In this document: positions 1 through 7,453 of the stretch, in pieces | How positions within the stretch are numbered: position 1 is the first letter of the stretch | How the letters are laid out: every line of letters begins with the position of its first letter | Source of the DNA: Methylobacterium goesingense | GTDB lineage: Bacteria; Pseudomonadota; Alphaproteobacteria; Rhizobiales; Beijerinckiaceae | DNA length: 60,714 bases | Reading direction: 5' to 3' | Assembly (NCBI RefSeq): GCF_022179225.1 | Contig: NZ_BPQL01000068.1 | Location: 1-60,714 of the forward strand | The notes under the pieces: generated by a model | Told to the model about the DNA's origin: nothing | Database searches by the model: none | What the model saw: the letters and a program-made list of their open reading frames with translations, nothing else | Made by a program: the position numbers and the translations under genes

Positions 1-40
1 GGCATCGGCCTCCACGGCCTCGGCCGTGGAGGCCGATGCC
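1..40. repeat. perfect 19-bp inverted repeat at the window edge
   Basis: Bases 1-19 are the exact reverse complement of bases 22-40, with a 2-base loop (20-21). The repeat lies inside the dnaX reading frame. The frame is open through both arms, but the part encoded by the first arm (Ala/Ser/Thr-rich) does not look like the DnaX sequence expected there. It could be a real hairpin or a fold-back artefact at a contig end. Confidence 0.95.
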
Positions 41-1279
41 GAGGCCCTGGCGGCGATCACGCGGGCGGCCGAGGGTTCGGTGCGCGACGCGCTCTCGCTC
101 CTCGATCAGGCCATCGCGCATGGGGCCGGCATCGTGAGTGCCCAGAGCGTGCGCGACATGCTGGGGCTGGCCGATCGCGGCCGTATCGTCGACCTGTTCG
201 AGGCGGTAATGCGCGGCGACATCCCCGCCGCCTTCGCGGAGGTGCGCGGGCAGTACGAGGCCGGCGCCGACCCGGCGGTGATCCTGTCGGACCTCGCGGG
301 TTTCACCCACCTCGTCACCCGCCTGAAGCTCGTTCCCGATGAGGCCGCCGCCGACCCGACCTTGAGCGAGGCGGAGCGGGTGCGCGGCGGCGATTTCGCC
401 GGCAAGCTCTCCGTGCGCGTGCTCTCGCGGGCCTGGCAGATCCTGCTGAAAGCAATCCCCGAGGTCCAGACCGCGACGCGTCCGCTGGCGGCGGCCGAGA
501 TGGCCCTGGTGCGTCTCGCCTACGCGGCCGATCTGCCGACACCCGACGAGGCCCTGCGCCAGATGAAGGCCCAGGCCTTGGCGGGCTCTGCGGCCGTATC
601 CGGCGCCGCACAGGCGGTTTCCGCACCGGGATCGATCTCGGCCGAAGCCCGTCCGGCCCTGCCGCCGATTCCGACCTTCTCCGCCGAGGCGCCCCCGCCG
701 CGCCCTGCCCTGTCCATGGCGGCCAACGGCGGTGGTTCACGCCCCGCCCTCGTGAATCCCGGCCTCGCAAGTCCTGTCCTTGCAAGTCCGTCCCTGGCAA
801 GTCCTGTCCTTGCAAATCCTGCCCCCGCTCCGCAGCCGGAAGGGCCCCGCCTCCTGCGCTTCACCGACGTCGTCGCCCTGGCGGATGCCAAGCGCGACAT
901 CGGCCTGAAGATGGCCCTGGAGCGCGAGGTCCACCTCGTGCGCTTCGAGGAGGGCCGCATCGAGTTCCGCCTCGCCGAGGGCGGGCGCCAGAGCATCGCC
1001 AACGACCTCGCCCGTGCCCTCGACGCCTGGACCGGGCGGCGCTGGATCGTCGCGCTGTCGAAGGAGGCCGGCGAGCCGACCCTCGACGACACAGCCCGTG
1101 CCGCCACCGAGACCCGCCACCAGAATGCGGCGGCCCATCCCCTCGTCCGCGAGGTGCTCGCCCGCTTCCCCGGCGCGCAGATTGTCGATGTGCGCGACCG
1201 CGCCCCCGAGGCCTCCCCCGCCCTGGAGGCGCCTCCCACGGGCGAGGCGGAGACCGAGGAGCCCGACGACGAAGCGTAG
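1..1279 (+). CDS. dnaX: DNA polymerase III subunit gamma/tau, C-terminal part (5' end outside window)
   Basis: This is the clamp-loader subunit that assembles the sliding clamp at the replication fork and ties the polymerase cores together. The frame is open from base 2 with no start codon in the window. From about base 41 it reads EALAAITRAAEGSVRDAL followed by SLLDQ, the sensor-2 region of the DnaX ATPase module. About 200 N-terminal residues with Walker A and the zinc module are therefore missing. Domain III follows, then a Pro/Ala-rich linker (roughly codons 190-280) with a tandem pentapeptide repeat, then a tau-like C-terminal domain and an acidic tail. The ybaB gene follows after 84 bases, the usual dnaX-ybaB order. 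The first 20 or so bases are doubtful because of the inverted repeat. Confidence 0.93.
   Translation, partial: ASASTASAVEADAEALAAITRAAEGSVRDALSLLDQAIAHGAGIVSAQSVRDMLGLADRGRIVDLFEAVMRGDIPAAFAEVRGQYEAGADPAVILSDLAGFTHLVTRLKLVPDEAAADPTLSEAERVRGGDFAGKLSVRVLSRAWQILLKAIPEVQTATRPLAAAEMALVRLAYAADLPTPDEALRQMKAQALAGSAAVSGAAQAVSAPGSISAEARPALPPIPTFSAEAPPPRPALSMAANGGGSRPALVNPGLASPVLASPSLASPVLANPAPAPQPEGPRLLRFTDVVALADAKRDIGLKMALEREVHLVRFEEGRIEFRLAEGGRQSIANDLARALDAWTGRRWIVALSKEAGEPTLDDTARAATETRHQNAAAHPLVREVLARFPGAQIVDVRDRAPEASPALEAPPTGEAETEEPDDEA
767..826 (+). repeat. 15-bp tandem repeat (4 units) in the dnaX linker
   Basis: Four consecutive 15-base units (767-781, 782-796, 797-811, 812-826) share the core gcaagtcctgtcctt. 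Units 1 and 3 are identical. The repeat is in frame and encodes A-S-P-V-L-like pentapeptides in the flexible linker between the ATPase module and the C-terminal domain. The preceding five codons (V-N-P-G-L) look like a decayed fifth unit. The period keeps the frame, so copy number could vary without breaking the gene. Confidence 0.9.
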
Positions 1280-1363
1280 CCGCGCACCTGGTCGCGTCCC
1301 GAATCGCGAGCCATCTCCGTCTCTTTCACGACGCCAACCCGAACCAACCAAGGAGCAGAGCCG

Positions 1364-1684
1364 ATGCGCGACCTGATGGGCATCATGAAGCAGGCCCAGG
1401 CCATGCAGGAGAAGATGGCCTCCCTGCAGGACGAACTCGACACGGTCGAGGTCACGGGTGCCTCGGGCGGTGGCGCCGTGCGGGTGACGATGACGGCCAA
1501 GGGCCTCGTACGGGGCATCCAGCTCGATCCCACGCTGATGGTCCCCAACGAGCGCGAGATCCTCGAGGATCTCCTCGTGGCCGCCGTCAACGACGCGCGG
1601 GGCAAGGCCGAGCAGGTCGCCGCCGAGCGGATGGCCGAGTTGACCAAGGGCCTCCCGATCCCGCCGGGCATGAAGCTGTTCTGA
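1364..1684 (+). CDS. ybaB: YbaB/EbfC family nucleoid-associated protein
   Basis: A small dimeric DNA-binding protein of the YbaB/EbfC family, 106 aa, the usual length. The N-terminus (MRDLMGIMKQAQAMQEKM) is the family's amphipathic helix. The central part, with GGGAVRVTM and the P-N-E-R-E-I-L-E-D-L segment, forms the strand-helix core. The C-terminus ends with the conserved PPGMKLF. An AAGGAG ribosome site lies at 1350-1355, 8 bases before the ATG. In many bacteria recR comes directly after ybaB. Here recR is about 2.7 kb away, behind a cupredoxin gene and pckA. Function is inferred from family, where it organises the nucleoid and is often linked to recombination or clamp-loader genes. Confidence 0.93.
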   Translation: MRDLMGIMKQAQAMQEKMASLQDELDTVEVTGASGGGAVRVTMTAKGLVRGIQLDPTLMVPNEREILEDLLVAAVNDARGKAEQVAAERMAELTKGLPIPPGMKLF

Positions 1685-1694
1685 GGATCGAACA

Positions 1695-1726
1695 CGGCGG
1701 GTGGGGGATTCGCGCCCTCCCCGCCG
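1695..1726 (+). terminator. hairpin after ybaB
   Basis: Arms CGGCGGG (1695-1701) and CCCGCCG (1720-1726) lie 10 bases after the ybaB stop. There is no T-run, so a role as a terminator is only suggested by position. Confidence 0.4.
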
Positions 1727-1817
1727 CGTCGCGGCGCCTTGCCGCGCGCCCCCGGAAACCGGAACCCGCGGAATCTCCGACGCTTCTCACAGGGATCGGT
1801 GAGACACGTTCGAGGTG

Positions 1818-2276
1818 ATGATTTTGCGATACGCGATGTTCGGGCTCGTAGCGCTGAGCGCCACGGCCTTCGGGAATGCGGCCCTGGCCCAAAGCAAGCC
1901 GCTGCCGCCGGCCAGTAGTGGCGCGATGCCGCCGGTCGAACTCACCATCACGATGGACGGTGACAAACCTGTCTGCGCGCCCGCCGAATTGCGGCTCCCG
2001 GCCAACACGAACGTGGAGTTGCACATCATCAGTTCGGCGGGCGAGCCGGTGACCATCACGGCGCCGGGCCAATTCGAGAACGCCAACGTGCTGCACGCCG
2101 ACGGCGACCTCGTTCACGTGGCCAGCGAGAAGGGCTACCTCGTCAAGCAGAACGGCAAGGGCACGCTGCGCATCCGTACCCTGAAGGAGGGGCAGGAGGC
2201 CTATGCCTGCACGAGCAACCGCAACCAGAAGGCGCCCTTCGAGGGCAAGCTGGTCCTGACGCCGCCGGCCGGCTGA
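1818..2276 (+). CDS. secreted cupredoxin-like protein
   Basis: About 152 aa with a signal peptide (hydrophobic core FGLVALSATAFG, cleavage likely after A-L-A near residue 24). The mature part reads like the EfeO-type cupredoxin fold: a strand-rich domain with N-T-N-V-E-L-H-I, S-A-G-E-P-V-T-I-T and a final F-E-G-K-L-V-L strand. The classical blue-copper set (His, Cys, His, Met) is not complete. The two cysteines, near residues 53 and 131, could form a disulfide instead. The start could also be the GTG at 1815, one codon upstream. It stands alone between ybaB and the convergent pckA. A periplasmic metal or redox role is inference from fold only. Confidence 0.75.
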   Translation: MILRYAMFGLVALSATAFGNAALAQSKPLPPASSGAMPPVELTITMDGDKPVCAPAELRLPANTNVELHIISSAGEPVTITAPGQFENANVLHADGDLVHVASEKGYLVKQNGKGTLRIRTLKEGQEAYACTSNRNQKAPFEGKLVLTPPAG

Positions 2277-2283
2277 GCCGACA

Positions 2284-2305
2284 CCGGCCGGGTCGCCCCG
2301 GCCGG
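2284..2305. terminator. bidirectional hairpin between converging genes
   Basis: Perfect 9-bp arms CCGGCCGGG (2284-2292) and CCCGGCCGG (2297-2305) with loop TCGC lie between the stop of the cupredoxin-like gene and the stop of pckA. It has no T-tract, but its place between converging genes suggests termination in both directions. Confidence 0.55.
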
Positions 2306-2328
2306 GTCTCTTGGATGAGGCGCGGCGC

Positions 2329-3951
2329 TCAGGCGGCCGCGGCGAGCCCCGGTTCCGCGGCGCGGACATCCGCGTCGACATGCGCGGCGAAGCGCTTGAA
2401 GTTCTCCTGGAACATGGTGACGAGGCGGGTGGCGGTCTCGTGGAACGCCGTCTTGTTGTTCCAGGTCTCGATCGGGGACAGCACCTCCGTCTCGACGCCC
2501 GGCACCGCGACGGGCACCTGGAAGCCGAAATAGGGGTCGCGCCGGAACTCGACGTTGGACAGGGAGCCGTCGAGGGCCGCGTTGAGCAGGCGTCGCGTGA
2601 CGCGGATCGGCATGCGCCGTCCGGTGCCGACGCCGCCGCCAGTCCAGCCGGTGTTGACGAGCCAGCAATCGGCGTCATGCGCCGCGATCAGGTCCCGCAG
2701 CAGGTTGCCGTAGACGCTGGGGTGGCGCGGCATGAACGGTGCGCCGAAGCAGGTCGAGAACGTCGCCTCGGGCGCCGTCAGCCCCCGCTCCGTGCCGGCG
2801 ACCTTGGCCGTGTAGCCGGACAGGAAGTGATACATCGCCTCGGCGCCGGTCAGCTTGGCGATCGGGGGCATCACCCCGAAGGCGTCGCAAGTCAGCATGA
2901 CGATGTTCTTGGGGTGCGTGGCCCGGCCGGTGGCGCTCGCATTCGCGATGAAGTCGAGCGGGTAGGCGCAGCGGGTGTTCTCGGTGAGCGACGCGTCGTC
3001 GAAATCCGGCACCCGGGTCTCGGGGTGGATCACCACGTTCTCCATCACCGTGCCGAAACGCTCCGTGGTGGCGTAGATCTCCGGCTCGGCGTTGCGCGAG
3101 AGGCGGATGGTCTTGGCGTAGCAGCCACCCTCGAAGTTGAAGATGCCGTCCTTGCTCCAGCCGTGCTCGTCGTCGCCCAGAAGCTGGCGCGAGGAATCGT
3201 TGGAGAGCGTGGTCTTGCCGGTGCCGGACAGGCCGAAGAACAGGGCCGAATCGCCAGCCTCGTCGAGGGCCGCGTTGGCCGAGCAGTGCATCGGCATCAC
3301 GCCGGCCCCGGGCAGCATGTAGTTGAGGTAGGTGAAGACCGACTTCTTCATCTCGCCGGCATAGGCGGAGCCGCCGATGAGGACGAGCTTGCGGGCGAAG
3401 TTGATGGCGATGACCGTCTTCGAGCGGCAGCCGTGCTGGTGCGGGTCGGCCTGGAAGCTCGGCAGATCGATGATCGTCAGATCCGGCACGTAAGTGGCGA
3501 GCGTGGCGCGGTCCGGACGGATCAGCAGGTTGCGGATGAACAGCGAATGCCAGGCGAGTTCGGTGAACACGCGGGCATTGACGCCATGCACCGGGTCGGC
3601 GCCGCCGCGCAGGTCCTGCCCGAACAACTCGCGGCCCTCCGCATGGGCCAGGAAGTCGGAATAGAGGGTGTCGAACTGCTCGGGCGTGATCGCGCCGTTG
3701 TTGTCCCACCAGATCTCGTTCTCGGTGGCGGCATCGCGCACCACGAACTTGTCCTTGGGGGAACGCCCCGTATGGGAACCGGTGGTCGCCACGAAGGCGC
3801 CGCCACGGGCCAGCTGGCCCTCGCCGCGGGCCAGTGCTTCCTCGTACAAGCGCGGGGCCTCGAGGTTCCAGTGCACCGCCTTCAGCTTGCGCAGCCCGAT
3901 TGCGTCGGAGCCGTGCGCCGCATTGTAGTCGCCGATATTGGTCACGCTCAT
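2329..3951 (-). CDS. pckA: phosphoenolpyruvate carboxykinase (ATP)
   Basis: Cytosolic enzyme converting oxaloacetate plus ATP to phosphoenolpyruvate, CO2 and ADP, the entry step of gluconeogenesis from C4 acids. At 540 aa it has the usual length of the ATP-dependent class. Visible motifs are [10 protein letters not shown] near residue 60 (substrate loop), the kinase P-loop [10 protein letters not shown] near 250, the following L-L-G-D-D-E-H-G metal site, and NTGWTGG near 435. The gene runs alone on the minus strand, facing away from recR, with its own promoter candidate about 135 bases upstream. In a methylotroph or C2-user it would link the TCA or ethylmalonyl-CoA pool to sugar synthesis; that link is inference. 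Confidence 0.97.
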   Translation of the reverse strand: MSVTNIGDYNAAHGSDAIGLRKLKAVHWNLEAPRLYEEALARGEGQLARGGAFVATTGSHTGRSPKDKFVVRDAATENEIWWDNNGAITPEQFDTLYSDFLAHAEGRELFGQDLRGGADPVHGVNARVFTELAWHSLFIRNLLIRPDRATLATYVPDLTIIDLPSFQADPHQHGCRSKTVIAINFARKLVLIGGSAYAGEMKKSVFTYLNYMLPGAGVMPMHCSANAALDEAGDSALFFGLSGTGKTTLSNDSSRQLLGDDEHGWSKDGIFNFEGGCYAKTIRLSRNAEPEIYATTERFGTVMENVVIHPETRVPDFDDASLTENTRCAYPLDFIANASATGRATHPKNIVMLTCDAFGVMPPIAKLTGAEAMYHFLSGYTAKVAGTERGLTAPEATFSTCFGAPFMPRHPSVYGNLLRDLIAAHDADCWLVNTGWTGGGVGTGRRMPIRVTRRLLNAALDGSLSNVEFRRDPYFGFQVPVAVPGVETEVLSPIETWNNKTAFHETATRLVTMFQENFKRFAAHVDADVRAAEPGLAAAA

Positions 3952-4385
3952 CTCTCCTCGGGCACCTGATCGCGTCGCCGCCCCTGTGACTGGAAGCCGT
4001 TCCGGCTCTCCGTCTTCGCGCGCTCCAGAATGTCCGCGCGGTTGGTCAGGTCCACCGCGCGCAGGTTCTCCAGTCTGGAACCACGCACTCCTTGCATAGA
4101 CACGGATGGTTTGCCGTCAACTCGCCTGTTGGCCGACAAAAAAAGTTACATGAACAACGTTGATGGCCAAGCTTTTTCCAAAATGCGCGGGGACGTTGCC
4201 TTTTGATGTTCCCGATCCGTCCAAAAGGGGCGAAATCAGGCGGCGAAGTCCCTATTTGAAGATCGAACGGCACGGGCTCGGCGCAGCACTGCCGGGTATC
4301 CCTTTCGTCCCCACGGCCGGGTTGTCCGCACCTTACGCAATCCGCCGTGTGGGCTTTCCTCCACCCACCTTGAGATCCGCGCTTC
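3952..4385. other. intergenic region between divergent pckA and recR
   Basis: This stretch of 434 bases has no convincing gene; open frames here lack codon bias and family signal. It holds the pckA promoter candidate (4093-4120, minus strand). It also has an A-rich patch (4137-4146) next to a relatively AT-rich segment up to about 4200, which is unusual against the GC-rich background and may carry the recR promoter. Confidence 0.6.
4093..4120 (-). promoter_or_regulatory. candidate sigma-70 promoter of pckA
   Basis: On the minus strand a TTGACG -35 box (4120-4115) and a TATGCA -10 box (4098-4093) are separated by 16 bases. This would start transcription near 4086 and leave a leader of about 135 bases before the pckA start codon at 3951. 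Confidence 0.45.
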
Positions 4386-4991
4386 ATGCCCCAAGCCGTC
4401 GCCGGCCCCGAGATCGAGCGCCTGATCCAGCTCCTCGCCCGGATGCCGGGGCTCGGCCCACGCTCCGCGCGCCGCGCCGCCCTGCAGCTCATCAAGAAGC
4501 GCGAGACGCTGCTGGCGCCGCTGGCCGATGCCATGCGGGTGGCGTCGGAACGCATCGTCGTCTGTCAGGCTTGCGGAAACGTCGACACGCGCGACCCCTG
4601 CACGATCTGCTGCGACGAGAGCCGCGATCCCGCCACCCTGGTCGTGGTGGAGGATGTCTCCGATCTCTGGGCGCTCGAGCGCTCGGGCGCGGTCACGGCG
4701 CGCTACCACGTGCTGGGCGGCGTGCTCTCGGCGCTCGACGGGGTCCGGCCCGAGCACCTGAACCTCGACAGCCTGGTCGCCCGTGCCGCCGACCCGGCGA
4801 TGCGCGAGATCATCCTGGCGCTCAACGCCACCGTCGACGGCCAGACCACGGCCCATTACGTCACCGAATCCCTGAAGGCCCATAACCTGAAGATCACCCG
4901 CCTCGCGCACGGGGTTCCGGTGGGCGGGGAGCTCGACTACCTCGACGAGGGCACGCTGACGGCGGCGATCCGCAGCCGCACGCCGTTCTGA
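4386..4991 (+). CDS. recR: recombination mediator protein RecR
   Basis: RecR works with RecF and RecO to load RecA on single-stranded gaps. At 201 aa it is typical. It has an N-terminal helix-hairpin-helix ([13 protein letters not shown], residues 20-32), a four-cysteine zinc finger (Cys60, 63, 72 and 75), then a Toprim domain beginning L-V-V-V-E-D near residue 85 and a C-terminal Walker-B-like segment. The start is the ATG that leaves exactly the conserved N-terminus. It is followed by two overlapping hairpins and then def. The usual partner ybaB is 2.7 kb upstream. Confidence 0.96.
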   Translation: MPQAVAGPEIERLIQLLARMPGLGPRSARRAALQLIKKRETLLAPLADAMRVASERIVVCQACGNVDTRDPCTICCDESRDPATLVVVEDVSDLWALERSGAVTARYHVLGGVLSALDGVRPEHLNLDSLVARAADPAMREIILALNATVDGQTTAHYVTESLKAHNLKITRLAHGVPVGGELDYLDEGTLTAAIRSRTPF

Positions 4992-5002
4992 TCGCATCGC
5001 GC

Positions 5003-5052
5003 GGGCGCCGGGCAATTTGACCGGCCTCCGGCGCCCCCGTATCTGCGGGGGC
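5003..5052 (+). promoter_or_regulatory. two overlapping, mutually exclusive hairpins between recR and def
   Basis: Hairpin A pairs GGGCGCCGG (5003-5011) with CCGGCGCCC (5028-5036). Hairpin B pairs GCCCCCG (5033-5039) with CGGGGGC (5046-5052). They share bases 5033-5036, so only one can form fully. This may be a terminator or a crude attenuator before def. Confidence 0.4.
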
Positions 5053-5116
5053 TCACGATCCGCGGAGGTCCAGGCCACCGCCGGCCCCGCTCCCAGTTTC
5101 AAGTCCGATCGCCCCC

Positions 5117-5632
5117 ATGACCATCCGCCCCCTCGTGATCCTGCCCGACACGCGCCTGCGCCTCGCGTCCGAGCCCGTTGGCCCCGTGACGGACGAGATC
5201 CGGACGCTCGCCGCCGACATGCTGGAGACGATGTACGACGCGCCCGGCGTCGGTCTCGCGGCGATTCAGATTGGGGTCGCCAAGCGCGTCGTCACGATCG
5301 ACACCTCGAAGGACGAGAACGACCGCCACCCCCAGGTCTTCCTGAATCCCGAGATCGTCTGGGCATCGGAGGAGAAGCGGATCTACGACGAGGGCTGCCT
5401 CTCGATCCCGGAATTCTACGGCGAGGTCGAGCGACCCGATCGGGTACGCGTGCGGTTCCGCGATCTCGCGGGCGTCGAGCAGGAGATCGAGGCGGACGGC
5501 CTGCTCGCCACCTGCATCCAGCACGAGATCGACCATCTCGACGGGGTGCTGTTCATCGACCACCTGTCGAAGCTCAAGCGCGACCGGGTGGTGAAGAAGT
5601 TCGCCAAGGCGGCCAAGCGCGGCGACGTCTGA
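5117..5632 (+). CDS. def: peptide deformylase
   Basis: Metalloenzyme that removes the formyl group from the N-terminal methionine of new proteins. At 171 aa it is the usual length. All three family motifs are visible: GVGLAAIQ (44-51), EGCLS (92-96, with metal ligand Cys94) and HEIDH (136-140, with two His ligands and the catalytic Glu). It is directly followed by fmt (26-base gap), which adds the same formyl group to initiator tRNA, and then by truA. The order def-fmt-truA is common in alphaproteobacteria and implies one transcript. Confidence 0.97.
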   Translation: MTIRPLVILPDTRLRLASEPVGPVTDEIRTLAADMLETMYDAPGVGLAAIQIGVAKRVVTIDTSKDENDRHPQVFLNPEIVWASEEKRIYDEGCLSIPEFYGEVERPDRVRVRFRDLAGVEQEIEADGLLATCIQHEIDHLDGVLFIDHLSKLKRDRVVKKFAKAAKRGDV

Positions 5633-5658
5633 CGCCGCAGCCTCAGGGATCAAGAACC

Positions 5659-6588
5659 ATGCGCGTCGTCTTCATGGGCACGCCGGATTTCGCGGTGCCG
5701 ACCCTGGCGCGCCTCGCCGGGGACGGGCACGCGATCGCGGCCGTCTACACCCGCGCGCCGGCCCGGGCCGGGCGCGGCATGGCCCTCAGGCCCTCGCCCG
5801 TGCAGATGATGGCCGAGAGCCTCGGCGCACCGGTTCTGACGCCGGCCAGCCTGAAGGGGGCGGACGCCGCTGAGACCTTCGCGGGCCACGCCGCCGACGT
5901 CGCCGTGGTAGTGGCCTACGGCATGCTCCTGCCGCAGGCGATCCTCGACCTGCCGCGCCACGGCTGCCTGAACCTGCACGGCTCGCTGCTGCCGCGCTGG
6001 CGCGGCGCCGCGCCGATTCAGCGCGCTGTGATGGCGGGCGACGGGATGAGCGGCGTCGGCGTGATGCGCATGGAAGCGGGGCTCGACACCGGCCCGGTGG
6101 CGATGGAGGCGCGGTTGCCCATCACCCCCGGCATGACGGCGGGCGACCTTCACGATGCGCTGATGCCGCTGGGTGCCGACCTGATGGCGCGCGCGCTCCA
6201 GGCCCTGGAGCGGGGCGACCTCACCTTCACGCCCCAGGCCGAGGCCGGCGTGCTCTACGCCCACAAGATCAGCAACGACGAGGCCCGCATCGACTGGTCT
6301 CGGCCGGCTCGCGATGTCGCCAACCACATCAACGGCCTGTCACCGTTTCCGGGCGCGTTCTTCGAGGCGGATTTCGGCAAGGGGCTGGAGCGCGTGAAGG
6401 TGCTGGCGGCTGAGGCCGCATCCGGCTCCGGTGCCCCGGGCACGCTCCTCGACGCGGAGGCCACGGTCGCCTGCGGCACGGGCGCCGTGCGCCTGCGGGC
6501 CCTGCGCCGAGCCGGCAAGGGTGGGGTCGCCAGCGGCGCGGAGTTTGTGCGCGGCGCGCATCGCACGCCGGGAATGGAGCTGGCATGA
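5659..6588 (+). CDS. fmt: methionyl-tRNA formyltransferase
   Basis: Transfers a formyl group from 10-formyl-tetrahydrofolate to Met-tRNA(fMet). It is 309 aa when started at the ATG encoding [16 protein letters not shown]. The frame is open further upstream, but that part overlaps def and lacks family sequence. The folate-binding motif [11 protein letters not shown] is at 109-119, and the catalytic Asn106, His108 and the following Asp loop are present. The C-terminal OB-like tRNA domain starts near residue 205. The gene sits between def and truA, with its stop 19 bases before the truA start. Confidence 0.96.
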   Translation: MRVVFMGTPDFAVPTLARLAGDGHAIAAVYTRAPARAGRGMALRPSPVQMMAESLGAPVLTPASLKGADAAETFAGHAADVAVVVAYGMLLPQAILDLPRHGCLNLHGSLLPRWRGAAPIQRAVMAGDGMSGVGVMRMEAGLDTGPVAMEARLPITPGMTAGDLHDALMPLGADLMARALQALERGDLTFTPQAEAGVLYAHKISNDEARIDWSRPARDVANHINGLSPFPGAFFEADFGKGLERVKVLAAEAASGSGAPGTLLDAEATVACGTGAVRLRALRRAGKGGVASGAEFVRGAHRTPGMELA

Positions 6589-6607
6589 CCAGTCCGGGTC
6601 GGACCTG

Positions 6608-7378
6608 ATGCCGCGCTACAAGCTCGTCATCGAATATGACGGCAGCCCGTTCCGCGGCTGGCAGCGCCAGACCGCCCAGCCCTCCGTCCAGGGCGCGATC
6701 GAATCGGCCGTGAAGCGCTTCTCCGGCGAGGTGGCCGGGCTCACCTGCGCGGGCCGCACCGACACCGGGGTGCATGCCACCCACCAGGTCGCGCATCTCG
6801 ATCTCGCGCGGGACTGGCGTACCGACGTGGTGCGCGACGCGCTCAACGCGCACCTGCGCCCGAACCCCGTGGCGATCCTCAGCGCGGAGATCGTCGGCGC
6901 CGACTTCAACGCCCGGCATTCCGCCACCCGTCGACACTACCGCTACCGGATCCTCAACCGCCGCACGCCACCGGTCCTCAACCGGGCCCATGTCTGGCAG
7001 GTGCCCTGGCCCCTCGACGTCGGGCTGATGCGGGCGGCCGCCGCACGACTCCTCGGCCTGCACGACTTCACCGCCTTCCGCGCCGCCGAGTGCCAGGCGA
7101 AGAGCCCGCTTCGGACCCTCGATCAACTCGACGTCGCGGCGATACCGATGGGCCTGCACGACGAGATCGTGGTGGCGACCTCGGCCCGCGCCTTCCTGCA
7201 CCATCAGGTCCGCTCGATGGTCGGCACGCTGATGCTCGCCGGCAGCGGTCGGCTCAGTGCCGACGACGTCGCCGACATCCTGGCCAGCCGCGACCGCAGC
7301 CGCTGCGGTCCGCTGGCCCCGGCCTGCGGACTGACGCTCGTGGGGGTGGACTACGTATCAATAATAACTTCAGATTGA
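6608..7378 (+). CDS. truA: tRNA pseudouridine(38-40) synthase TruA
   Basis: Converts uridines 38-40 of the tRNA anticodon arm to pseudouridine. It is 256 aa from the ATG encoding [19 protein letters not shown]. The catalytic aspartate is Asp52 in GRTDTGVHA, and the RNA-binding segment [12 protein letters not shown] is present near residue 200. An open frame upstream overlaps fmt and is not family-like. The last few codons (Y-V-S-I-I-T-S-D) run into an AT-rich patch unlike the rest of the gene, so the C-terminal tail may be recent sequence. It is the third gene of a def-fmt-truA operon. Confidence 0.95.
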   Translation: MPRYKLVIEYDGSPFRGWQRQTAQPSVQGAIESAVKRFSGEVAGLTCAGRTDTGVHATHQVAHLDLARDWRTDVVRDALNAHLRPNPVAILSAEIVGADFNARHSATRRHYRYRILNRRTPPVLNRAHVWQVPWPLDVGLMRAAAARLLGLHDFTAFRAAECQAKSPLRTLDQLDVAAIPMGLHDEIVVATSARAFLHHQVRSMVGTLMLAGSGRLSADDVADILASRDRSRCGPLAPACGLTLVGVDYVSIITSD

Positions 7379-7397
7379 TAAAATTCTCTCTTAAGTT
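7369..7397 (+). promoter_or_regulatory. AT-rich promoter-like segment before the unrecognised membrane protein
   Basis: The segment 7355-7406 is strikingly AT-rich. Within it TTCAGA (7369-7374) and TAAGTT (7392-7397) are 17 bases apart, a sigma-70-like arrangement pointing at the gene that starts near 7454. Confidence 0.3.
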
Positions 7398-7453
7398 GCG
7401 AAATTTGCAGGAAGCGTGATCATTCGTCTGACCCGGTGTGACTCGTGCCGGAG

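Noticed and set aside
2311..3969. 552-residue open frame opposite pckA
   Set aside because: It covers the reverse strand of an intact pckA and its translation is Gly/Arg/Val-biased with no family signal.
5017..6588. long frame adding 214 residues to Fmt
   Set aside because: The added part overlaps def in another frame and does not look like Fmt, which starts at 5659.
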